Made by a program: the position numbers and the translations under genes | The notes under the pieces: generated by a model | Database searches by the model: none | Seen by the model: only the letters and a program-made list of their open reading frames with translations | Told to the model about the DNA's origin: nothing | DNA from: Alphaproteobacteria bacterium UBA2954 | GTDB lineage: Bacteria; Pseudomonadota; Alphaproteobacteria; Puniceispirillales; Puniceispirillaceae | NCBI GenBank assembly: GCA_002348585.1 | Contig: DEBO01000142.1 | Span: 1 to 5,154, forward strand | DNA length: 5,154 bases | Direction: 5' to 3' | Shown here: positions 1 to 5,154 of the stretch, piece after piece | How the letters are laid out: every line of letters starts with the position of its first letter | Position numbering within the stretch: the stretch's first letter is position 1

Positions 1-185
1 GGCCGCATCCGCTTGCCCCCGGCTGCGATAAGGTGACTTGCTAGTTCAGGAATGAGAGGCACATCTGATGCCATCCGGGCCAGGATTATATCATTTATCC
101 GCGCCATCGAAGGCGCGCAGAGGGCAAGCAGTTTTTCAAGCGACGCACGGGGTGGCTGTTCAGTTTTTCGTTCGGCTAAGTTCAT
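1..185 (-). CDS. ispB: Polyprenyl diphosphate synthase, N-terminal part (runs off left edge)
   Basis: Read leftward from an ATG at 185-183, this frame is open for 61 codons to the window edge. It begins MNLAERKTEQPPRASLEKLL and continues through ARINDIILARMASDVPLIPE to AGGKRMRP. The GGKRxRP element near residues 55-62 is the conserved basic motif that binds the diphosphate of isopentenyl diphosphate in trans-prenyltransferases, and the preceding SDVPLIPE-LA-HLI block is typical of the long-chain octaprenyl/decaprenyl group. Such enzymes condense isopentenyl diphosphate units onto an allylic primer in the cytosol to make the ubiquinone side chain. The two aspartate-rich catalytic motifs lie outside the window, so chain length cannot be judged and the symbol is a family-level label. 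There is no strong Shine-Dalgarno sequence directly before the ATG. The gene is divergent from the rest of the window. Confidence 0.93.
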   Translation of the reverse strand, partial: MNLAERKTEQPPRASLEKLLALCAPSMARINDIILARMASDVPLIPELASHLIAAGGKRMR

Positions 186-343
186 AACAAATCGATAAAA
201 ATATCCAACAGACATTCCTTCTAAAACTAAAGCGGGTTTTTACCTTTCGTGTTGATAGGCTGATTAACACAGCTTGTGCAAGCAAAAACAGATTTCTCTT
301 TCAGCACTTGGAAAAACAGTGTTTCTATCAGATAATGCCGGCT
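186..343. promoter_or_regulatory. Divergent intergenic region with two adjacent inverted repeats
   Basis: This region separates the leftward polyprenyl synthase from the rightward DUF2007 gene and must hold the promoter of the former, and probably of the latter. Two symmetric elements are visible. GTGTTGAT (249-256) pairs with ATTAACAC (263-270) around a 6-nt loop, with one G-U wobble. GCTTG (272-276) mirrors CAAGC (279-283) around a 2-nt centre. Neither is followed by a T run, so they are not terminators. For the leftward gene a poor -35/-10 pair can be drawn (TTTTAG, 17-nt spacer, TATTTT), but the -35 box barely matches the consensus. If translation of the DUF2007 gene began at 308 or 335 rather than 344, the region would be correspondingly shorter. 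A regulatory role is inferred from position only. Confidence 0.35.
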
Positions 344-559
344 ATGGAATGTCTTGTAAAAACAACTGACCCGGTCCGCCTGACCCTTTTGCAGGCCTTA
401 TTGTCTGATGCGCAGATACCGTATCAGATTTTTGATCAGCATATTTCTTCACTGGAAGCAGGAATAGGTGTCTTCCCGCGGCGAATTATGGTGAGGACAG
501 GCTGGTTGCGGCCTTCCCGTAATCTTTTAGCTGATGAAGGCCAGCTCTACGATGACTGA
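344..559 (+). CDS. DUF2007 family small protein
   Basis: A 71-residue protein starting MECLVKTTDPVRL. The family signature is the block around residues 31-50, DQHISSLEAGIGVFPRRIMV, which matches the usual DQHMSxLEGxxGxxPRRxxV of alphaproteobacterial DUF2007 (putative signal-transducing protein) members. These proteins are small, cytosolic, about 70 residues long, and of unknown biochemical function. I chose ATG 344 because family members begin M-x-E/x-L-x-x-T-x-D-P. In-frame alternatives are ATG 335 and TTG 308, which would add 3 or 12 residues with no family resemblance. None of the three has a clear Shine-Dalgarno sequence. The stop codon overlaps the start of the downstream methyltransferase gene (ATGACTGA), suggesting coupled translation. 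In alphaproteobacteria this gene commonly lies between a polyprenyl synthase and the methyltransferase, as here. Family is confident; function is unknown. Confidence 0.88.
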   Translation: MECLVKTTDPVRLTLLQALLSDAQIPYQIFDQHISSLEAGIGVFPRRIMVRTGWLRPSRNLLADEGQLYDD

Positions 560-1370
560 TGCGACTGCTGCAGCGCTGGAGACAACAGATGACAGTTTTT
601 TATCTGGTAAGGTGCATCTGCGCCAGCCACGTGACGGCTACCGTGTGGGTACGGATGCAGTCATGCTAGCGGCCAGTATCAATACAGGAGTGGTGTCCAA
701 AGAACAAACCAGCAGAAATGCAGAGCAGGGCAAACGTCTGTTGGATATGGGGGCAGGCGTTGGCGGCATATCACTGGCGGTCTGTCAGCGGTGCGCAAAT
801 GTGCATATCACAGCAGTTGAAAAGGACCAGGCTAGCTTTGATTTGCTAAGGTATAATATTTCTGCAAATGACAAGCCAGCGGTTATTCGTCCCCATCTAG
901 GCAATGTGCTGGCGCTACCGTCTGTGATGCGAGGATCCTTTGATCATGTGTTTGCCAATCCGCCGTTTCATCACGGCTCAGATTTGCCTTCCGGTTCGCG
1001 CCGCCGGCGTGAGGCACACTATGCTGATAAAGTGGCCCTGTCCGACTGGGTTGCTTCTGCCTTGTGGGCTGTAAAATCAAAAGGCAGGGTCAGCTTTATC
1101 GTCCGTGCTGACCGGACAGATCAAGTGCTTCGGGGCTTGAGTGATGGCGGTGCCGGCGAAGTTTTATTGTACCCTTTATGGTCTTATCGTAGCAGCCCGG
1201 CTATACGAATGATTATTACGGCACGTGCAGGCGTAAAGGGGGCTATGGCGATGTTGCCTGGTCTAGTTTTGCATCATCCCAGCGGGGCTTTGACGCCAGA
1301 AGCCCGCCGAGTTATGAAGGGGGAGGGGTTGCTGTTCCGCCACCCTGCAACAACACACCTCCAGGCCTAG
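552..1370 (+). CDS. trmN6: TrmN6-like tRNA1(Val) adenine-N6 methyltransferase
   Basis: A 272-residue Rossmann-fold, SAM-dependent methyltransferase of the COG4123 (TrmN6/YfiC) group. Characterised E. coli relatives methylate N6 of adenine 37 in tRNA1(Val); the same substrate here is inferred. Visible motifs are GYRVGTDAVMLAAS (residues 29-42), the family's N-terminal cofactor-side element; LLDMGAGVGGISL (63-75), the SAM-binding glycine motif I; the acidic VEKD (89-92) that should contact the SAM ribose; and NPPF (136-139), the catalytic tetrapeptide of N6-adenine methyltransferases. A C-terminal block LPGLVLHHPSGALTPEA (235-251) matches alphaproteobacterial members. Residues 43-62 form a linker that looks longer and more polar than usual. 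I chose ATG 552 because it lies inside the ATGACTGA overlap with the DUF2007 stop and has GAAGG 11 nt upstream; ATG 534 would add six residues and has no Shine-Dalgarno sequence. The gene ends 28 nt before the S49 peptidase, consistent with an operon. Confidence 0.9.
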   Translation: MTDATAAALETTDDSFLSGKVHLRQPRDGYRVGTDAVMLAASINTGVVSKEQTSRNAEQGKRLLDMGAGVGGISLAVCQRCANVHITAVEKDQASFDLLRYNISANDKPAVIRPHLGNVLALPSVMRGSFDHVFANPPFHHGSDLPSGSRRRREAHYADKVALSDWVASALWAVKSKGRVSFIVRADRTDQVLRGLSDGGAGEVLLYPLWSYRSSPAIRMIITARAGVKGAMAMLPGLVLHHPSGALTPEARRVMKGEGLLFRHPATTHLQA

Positions 1371-1398
1371 AATGAGACTTGCCTGAAAAGGAAACGAG

Positions 1399-2241
1399 AT
1401 GAAGTCATTTTTACAAAAGCTGATGTTCTGGAAGTCGCGCGTGCCGCGTGTTGCCCTAGTCCGGCTAACAGGGATTATCGCACCTGGAAGCAGTCCGCTG
1501 AAACGCGGCCTGAATCTGGACAGTATTGATCCTGTGTTGAAAAAAGCGTTTGGCATGCGCCGGATCAAAGCTGTGATTTTAGTGATCAACTCGCCTGGCG
1601 GTTCGCCTGTACAATCAGCGCTTATCGGCGCACGCATTCGTCAATTGGCCAAAAAACATGATGTGCCTGTGCTGGCCTTTTGTGAAGATGTGGCCGCATC
1701 CGGTGGTTATTGGCTGGCCACGGCTGCGGATGAGATTTTTGCAAATAATGCCTCTATCATTGGCTCTATCGGAGTGATTTCTGCTGGATTTGGCTTCCCA
1801 CAAGCACTTGAAAAGCTGGGTGTTGAGCGGCGTGTTTACACCTCGGGTAAGTCGAAATCAATGCTAGATCCGTTTCGGCCTGAAAAAGAAGAAGATGTGC
1901 AGTATTTGCAAATGTTGCAGTCTGATATTCACCAGACCTTCATTGACCAGGTTAAGTCTCGGCGCGGAGGCCGTCTGAATGCATCTGAGAATGAGCTGTA
2001 CAGCGGTCAGTTCTGGACCGGGGTCAAAGCGCGTGAACTTGGTCTTGTGGATGGTCTAGGCACCATGCATGATATGCTGACTGACCGTTTCGGTGACGAG
2101 TTGGAGATTGTGGCTGTTCAGCCAAAACGCCAGTTTTTCTCGTTTTCCGGTCCGGCAGGTGAAGCTGTTGGCAGGGCGGGCGCAGACCATCTGGTTTCTC
2201 ATCTAGAAGAGCGCAACTACTGGCAGCGATACGGTCTGTAG
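1399..2241 (+). CDS. S49 family serine peptidase (SppA/SohB-like, single domain)
   Basis: A 280-residue protein with the single-domain signal peptide peptidase A/SohB fold (ClpP-crotonase type). NSPGGSP (residues 64-70) is the oxyanion-hole region. DVAASGGYWLATAADEI (98-112) carries the probable nucleophile Ser101. GSIGVI (122-127) is the conserved strand after it. GKSKSMLDPF (150-159) supplies the probable general base Lys153. The Ser-Lys spacing of 52 residues equals that of Bacillus SppA (Ser147/Lys199), so an active Ser-Lys dyad is likely. Family members degrade cleaved signal peptides or other membrane-associated peptides. The first 20 residues (MKSFLQKLMFWKSRVPRVAL) are short and basic, with no convincing transmembrane helix or signal peptide, so attachment to the membrane, if any, would be peripheral or through partners. 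Start ATG 1399 has AGGA at 1389-1392, 6 nt upstream. It follows the methyltransferase closely and is probably cotranscribed. Confidence 0.93.
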   Translation: MKSFLQKLMFWKSRVPRVALVRLTGIIAPGSSPLKRGLNLDSIDPVLKKAFGMRRIKAVILVINSPGGSPVQSALIGARIRQLAKKHDVPVLAFCEDVAASGGYWLATAADEIFANNASIIGSIGVISAGFGFPQALEKLGVERRVYTSGKSKSMLDPFRPEKEEDVQYLQMLQSDIHQTFIDQVKSRRGGRLNASENELYSGQFWTGVKARELGLVDGLGTMHDMLTDRFGDELEIVAVQPKRQFFSFSGPAGEAVGRAGADHLVSHLEERNYWQRYGL

Positions 2242-2259
2242 CCAGATGCGGGTGCATAG

Positions 2260-2283
2260 GTCGCAATAAAAGGGTTTTGCGAT
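2260..2283 (+). promoter_or_regulatory. Hairpin presenting the ribosome-binding site of the zinc-ribbon gene
   Basis: TCGCAA (2261-2266) is perfectly complementary to TTGCGA (2277-2282). Two further A-T pairs form inside after a bulged T at 2267, and a G-U pair closes the base (2260 with 2283). The 5-nt loop is AAGGG (2270-2274), which is the best Shine-Dalgarno sequence for the ATG at 2284, 9 nt downstream. The 3' arm ends right before the start codon. There is no T run after it, so this is not an intrinsic terminator. The pairing is seen directly; an effect on translation is inference. Confidence 0.5.
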
Positions 2284-2505
2284 ATGTTTTCAGTTCCGAA
2301 ATTACTGCTTTTGTTTGCAGTGTTATGGTTGGTCTGGTTGGTTTTCCGCCTGATTGATAGACGTAATCGGACATGGAATGCTGGTCAGGATAAGACAACA
2401 GAAAAAAAGGCTGACAGCTTTGTTGAGCTCACAGAATGTGAAGGATGTGGAGCTTATGTCACAGCGGCAGGGTGCGACAATTCTGACTGCCCTGTGAACA
2501 GTTGA
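2284..2505 (+). CDS. Small membrane-anchored zinc-ribbon-like protein, function unknown
   Basis: A 73-residue protein. Residues 5-22 (PKLLLLFAVLWLVWLVFR) form one hydrophobic helix, followed by a basic stretch RLIDRRNR that should stay in the cytosol under the positive-inside rule. A short polar linker leads to a C-terminal knuckle with Cys52-x2-Cys55 and Cys64-x4-Cys69 (TECEGCGAYV, then CDNSDCP), a pattern suited to one zinc ion. It resembles the PP0621-like small proteins with an N-terminal helix and a C-terminal CxxCG ribbon, and I recall similar small proteins between the S49 peptidase and glyQ in other alphaproteobacteria. No catalytic motif is visible. Translation should begin at ATG 2284, with AAAAGGG at 2268-2274 as ribosome-binding site inside a hairpin. 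Its 42-nt distance from the peptidase suggests cotranscription. The coding status is well supported by composition and motif; the role is unknown. Confidence 0.85.
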   Translation: MFSVPKLLLLFAVLWLVWLVFRLIDRRNRTWNAGQDKTTEKKADSFVELTECEGCGAYVTAAGCDNSDCPVNS

Positions 2506-2586
2506 TTTTTATTTGGAGACTCTCTACTGTCCCGCTCATGATTGCGCCACGGCGTTCCTTCTGAATGTTAAGCTTACCTGTAACTG

Positions 2587-3480
2587 ATGAAAACTGATTT
2601 TCAATCGATAATTCTTAATCTGCAAAGCTATTGGGCGGCAAGGGGCTGTGTGATACTCCAGCCTTATGACATGGAAGTTGGGGCAGGCACATTCCATCCC
2701 GCAACAACCTTACGTTCGTTGGGTCCAGACAAGGTCTGGAAAGCGGCCTATGTGCAGCCATCGCGGCGACCGACGGATGGCCGTTATGGTGAAAATCCAA
2801 ACCGTCTTCAGCATTATTATCAGTTCCAGACCATAATTAAACCGTCTCCGCCCGACAGCCAGCAACTCTATCTTGGGTCATTGGAAGCAATTGGGTTGGA
2901 TGTACACGCACATGATATCCGCTTTGTTGAAGATGACTGGGAATCTCCAACTCTGGGCGCATGGGGACTGGGCTGGGAAGTCTGGTGTGATGGGATGGAA
3001 ATTTCACAATTCACGTACTTTCAGCAGGTTGGCGGGCTGGAATGTGATCCAGTGCCGCTAGAGCTGACCTATGGACTGGAACGTTTGGCGATGTTCATTC
3101 AGGGCGTGGAAAATGTCTATGATCTGGACTGGGATGGCGTACCATCAGATGAGGGCGGGAAGAGTTACGGTGATATTTTTCACCGAGCCGAGGTTGAATT
3201 TTCAGCCTTCAATTTTGAACATGCCACCACAGATGTCCTGTTCCAGCATTTTAAGGATGCAGAAGCTGAATGCACTGTGCTGCTAAATCGCCGGCTGGTG
3301 CTACCCGCCTATGATCAGTGCATGAAAGCAAGCCATTTGTTTAATTTGCTTGATGCCAGAGGCGTGATCTCGGTCAGTGAACGTCAGGCTTATATCGGAC
3401 GGGTTCGGACACTTTCCAAGAGCTGTTGTGAGACATGGGTCGGCAAAGCTGAGGCCAGCCAGCAGGATGAACCGGGATGA
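2587..3480 (+). CDS. glyQ: Glycyl-tRNA synthetase alpha subunit
   Basis: A 297-residue protein, full length for GlyQ. This subunit holds the class II catalytic core that makes glycyl-adenylate and charges tRNA(Gly) in the cytosol, working as alpha2beta2 with GlyS. Near-invariant blocks are present: [20 protein letters not shown] (residues 20-39), [20 protein letters not shown] (53-72, motif 2 with its arginines), [20 protein letters not shown] (109-128), [10 protein letters not shown] (141-150), YGLERLAMF (162-170, motif 3) and [18 protein letters not shown] (249-266). The stretch [11 protein letters not shown] has one residue more than the common GPEPWNAAYV. The start is fixed at ATG 2587 because an in-frame TAA lies at 2581-2583, yet no Shine-Dalgarno sequence precedes it. 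The 81-nt gap upstream contains no clear promoter, terminator or T-box leader. The stop overlaps the glyS start by 4 nt (ATGA), so the two subunits are probably translationally coupled. Confidence 0.98.
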   Translation: MKTDFQSIILNLQSYWAARGCVILQPYDMEVGAGTFHPATTLRSLGPDKVWKAAYVQPSRRPTDGRYGENPNRLQHYYQFQTIIKPSPPDSQQLYLGSLEAIGLDVHAHDIRFVEDDWESPTLGAWGLGWEVWCDGMEISQFTYFQQVGGLECDPVPLELTYGLERLAMFIQGVENVYDLDWDGVPSDEGGKSYGDIFHRAEVEFSAFNFEHATTDVLFQHFKDAEAECTVLLNRRLVLPAYDQCMKASHLFNLLDARGVISVSERQAYIGRVRTLSKSCCETWVGKAEASQQDEPG

Positions 3481-5154
3481 GCGTGTTGTTTGTCGAAATA
3501 GGCTGTGAGGAGATCCCGGCACGGCTACAGGTAAAAGCCGTTTCTGATCTGTGTGATAATTTATGTGGCCGGCTAGTAGAATTGGGCTTTACTGCAGATA
3601 AAGGGCGCATGGCTGTCAGCCCGCGTCATATGGCTGTTGAGATTACCGGCCTCGAAACGGCTCTGCCTGATGTGCAGAAAGACAGGCGGGGCCCGCGCAC
3701 AGATGCTCCGAATAAGGCGATTTATGGTTTCTGTCAATCAACAGGCCTAAGCCGAGAACAGCTTGTCAAGCGCCAGACGGAAAAAGGAGCCTTTTATTTT
3801 GCGGTGATGCGGCAACAAGGTGCAGTTTTGGCGGAATGTTTGCAGACAGTGATTGCTGAGACTGTAACCAATTTCCCTTGGCCGAAAAGCCAACGCTGGG
3901 CAGAGACAAGCCTGACTTGGGTGCGCCCGCTTCATTCGGTGAATGTGCTTGTGGATGGTCAGCCTATCGCTGGCTGGATTGAACTTGGCGGTGCAATGCG
4001 CATTGCCTTCGGTATGACAGCCATGGGTCATCCCTTTTATCCTGCTGATCCGGTCAGCCTGTCTGATTTTGACAGTTATGTTGCAGCCATGAAAGATGTT
4101 CACGTGCTGGTTGCTCATGAAGATCGAAAAGCTCGTATTGCGGACCAGCTTGAAAACGTTGCTGCCACAAAGCATCTGCAGCCAGTTGCCGATGACAACC
4201 TTCTAGACGAGGTCACCGGTCTTGTCGAATGGCCGAATGTTATCATGGGCCAGATTGAGACAGAATTTATGAGTCTCCCGCCTGAAGTTTTGGTTACATC
4301 CATGCGGGTGCATCAGAAATTTTTTGCGCTCTCACAAAAAGGGGCAACGGAAAATCTGGCGCCTTTTTTTATGACCGTAACAAACCGGCGTTCAGACCTT
4401 GTGAATGACAAGTTAATTGCTGCGGGCAATGAGAGAGTTTTGCGCGCGCGTCTGGCAGATGCTAAATTTTTTTATGAGCAAGACAAACAAACACCTCTGG
4501 AAATTCTAGCGGAAAAGCTCAAGCTTATTACTTTTTATGAGGGGTTAGGTAGCATTGCCGACAAAGCTGAACGGATGGCAGCCCTTGCCGGGGCCATTGC
4601 AAACCATCTTGATGCAGCTGACCCAGATACAGCGCGGCGTGCCGCACTATTGGCCAAGGTTGATCTAGCCTCAGAAATGGTCGGTGAATTTCCTGAATTG
4701 CAGGGCATAATGGGCGGTTATTACGCTACTGCTGCAGGTGAGGCAGCTGAAGTGGCAGACGCTCTGACGCAGCATTACCGCCCGCAAGGCCCGTCTGATG
4801 ATATTCCTGCTAGCCTGTATGGGCGGATTGCAGCACTAGCAGATAAGATTGACACTTTAACTGGCTTTTTTGGCATTGGGGCCAAGCCAACAGGTTCACG
4901 TGATCCCTTCGCCCTGCGGCGAGCTGCTTTGGGCGTTCTGCGCATTATTGACGAAGGCAATCTTGACCTGTCTATTGATGCGTTGATGGCTGATGCTACT
5001 GCTCTCCACAAATCTGCCGGACACTGGGTTGATGCCGATAATAAAGATGCAGCAGCTCACCATGCTGACCTGCCTAAATTCATTCTGGATCGCTTGCGAG
5101 TTAGTTTACTGGATTCTGGAATTAAACATGACGTGGTGGCAGCAGTGCTTTCTA
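3477..5154 (+). CDS. glyS: Glycyl-tRNA synthetase beta subunit, C-terminally cut by window edge
   Basis: The frame is open from ATG 3477 to the last base, giving 559 complete codons of a protein usually near 690 residues, so roughly the last 130 residues, including most of the C-terminal anticodon-binding-type domain, are missing. GlyS is needed for tRNA(Gly) recognition and partners GlyQ. Recognisable blocks are [13 protein letters not shown] (4-16; family LLxELxxEEIPAR), [12 protein letters not shown] (242-253), VHQKFFAL (278-285; family H/DQKYFxL), [15 protein letters not shown] in the HD-like region, [20 protein letters not shown] (464-483) followed by ALGVLRII, and a final [14 protein letters not shown] segment. 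The GTG/ATG choice is clear: ATG 3477 sits in the ATGA overlap with the glyQ stop, and AGGA at 3464-3467 lies 9 nt upstream inside glyQ. No frameshift or internal stop is seen. The alignment with the family is collinear throughout. Confidence 0.97.
   Translation, partial: MSVLFVEIGCEEIPARLQVKAVSDLCDNLCGRLVELGFTADKGRMAVSPRHMAVEITGLETALPDVQKDRRGPRTDAPNKAIYGFCQSTGLSREQLVKRQTEKGAFYFAVMRQQGAVLAECLQTVIAETVTNFPWPKSQRWAETSLTWVRPLHSVNVLVDGQPIAGWIELGGAMRIAFGMTAMGHPFYPADPVSLSDFDSYVAAMKDVHVLVAHEDRKARIADQLENVAATKHLQPVADDNLLDEVTGLVEWPNVIMGQIETEFMSLPPEVLVTSMRVHQKFFALSQKGATENLAPFFMTVTNRRSDLVNDKLIAAGNERVLRARLADAKFFYEQDKQTPLEILAEKLKLITFYEGLGSIADKAERMAALAGAIANHLDAADPDTARRAALLAKVDLASEMVGEFPELQGIMGGYYATAAGEAAEVADALTQHYRPQGPSDDIPASLYGRIAALADKIDTLTGFFGIGAKPTGSRDPFALRRAALGVLRIIDEGNLDLSIDALMADATALHKSAGHWVDADNKDAAAHHADLPKFILDRLRVSLLDSGIKHDVVAAVLS

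Noticed and set aside
223..241. AAAAC/GTTTT pair ending in five T residues, considered as a terminator.
   Set aside because: The stem is five mostly A-T pairs with an 8-nt loop, and it lies between two divergent starts, where no transcript needs to end.
252..280. TTGATA as a -35 box for the rightward cluster.
   Set aside because: At 17-nt spacing the -10 position reads TGTGCA, with only two consensus matches.
2024..2398. A 124-codon minus-strand open frame spanning the end of the peptidase gene and the zinc-ribbon gene.
   Set aside because: It is antisense to two well-supported genes, has no recognisable domain, and reads as a mirror of their coding bias.
2513..2542. TTGGAG with an 18-nt spacer and CATGAT as a possible glyQ promoter.
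   Set aside because: Three and four matches out of six with a non-optimal spacer are expected by chance in a spacer of this size. The closely spaced upstream gene allows cotranscription.
2545..2560. CGCC-AC-GGCG followed by a pyrimidine-rich stretch upstream of glyQ, considered as an intrinsic terminator.
   Set aside because: The stem is only four pairs with a 2-nt centre, too tight to form fully, and the following TTCCTTCT is not a proper T run.
2506..2586. A T-box or other glycine-responsive leader before glyQ.
   Set aside because: The gap is only 81 nt, with no T-box consensus, specifier-loop structure or terminator/antiterminator pair. T-box control of glyQS belongs mainly to Firmicutes.
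3747..4175. A 142-codon minus-strand open frame within glyS.
   Set aside because: It lies wholly antisense to a collinear, conserved GlyS sequence and has no family resemblance.

Overview
The window carries a compact, ordinary stretch of an alphaproteobacterial chromosome. The gene order is one I recall from alphaproteobacteria: a polyprenyl diphosphate synthase read leftward, then, read rightward, DUF2007, a TrmN6-type methyltransferase, an S49 peptidase, a small zinc-ribbon protein, glyQ and glyS. Separate alpha and beta glycyl-tRNA synthetase genes, near-balanced base composition by eye and very short gene spacing would suit a marine, SAR116-like alphaproteobacterium. That genus-level guess is inference; class-level placement is firmer.

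Layout: bases 1-185 hold the N-terminal 61 codons of the minus-strand polyprenyl synthase, running off the left edge. Bases 186-343 form the divergent intergenic region, with two short inverted repeats and no convincing promoter. The plus-strand cluster follows: DUF2007 protein (344-559), methyltransferase (552-1370, overlapping by 8 nt), S49 peptidase (1399-2241), small membrane zinc-ribbon protein (2284-2505, with its ribosome-binding site in a hairpin loop), glyQ (2587-3480) and glyS (3477 to the right edge, overlapping glyQ by 4 nt and lacking its C-terminus).

Functionally, glyQ and glyS encode the two subunits of one alpha2beta2 enzyme, and their ATGA overlap fits coupled translation. 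The methyltransferase is also probably a tRNA-modifying enzyme, so much of the cluster serves translation. The polyprenyl synthase makes the isoprenoid tail of quinones or a related lipid. The roles of DUF2007 and the zinc-ribbon protein are unknown. I found no mobile element, CRISPR array, RNA gene, toxin-antitoxin pair or defence-like system, and nothing that looks like a new biological system. The findings are small-scale points about start sites, an RNA hairpin and poorly characterised conserved genes.
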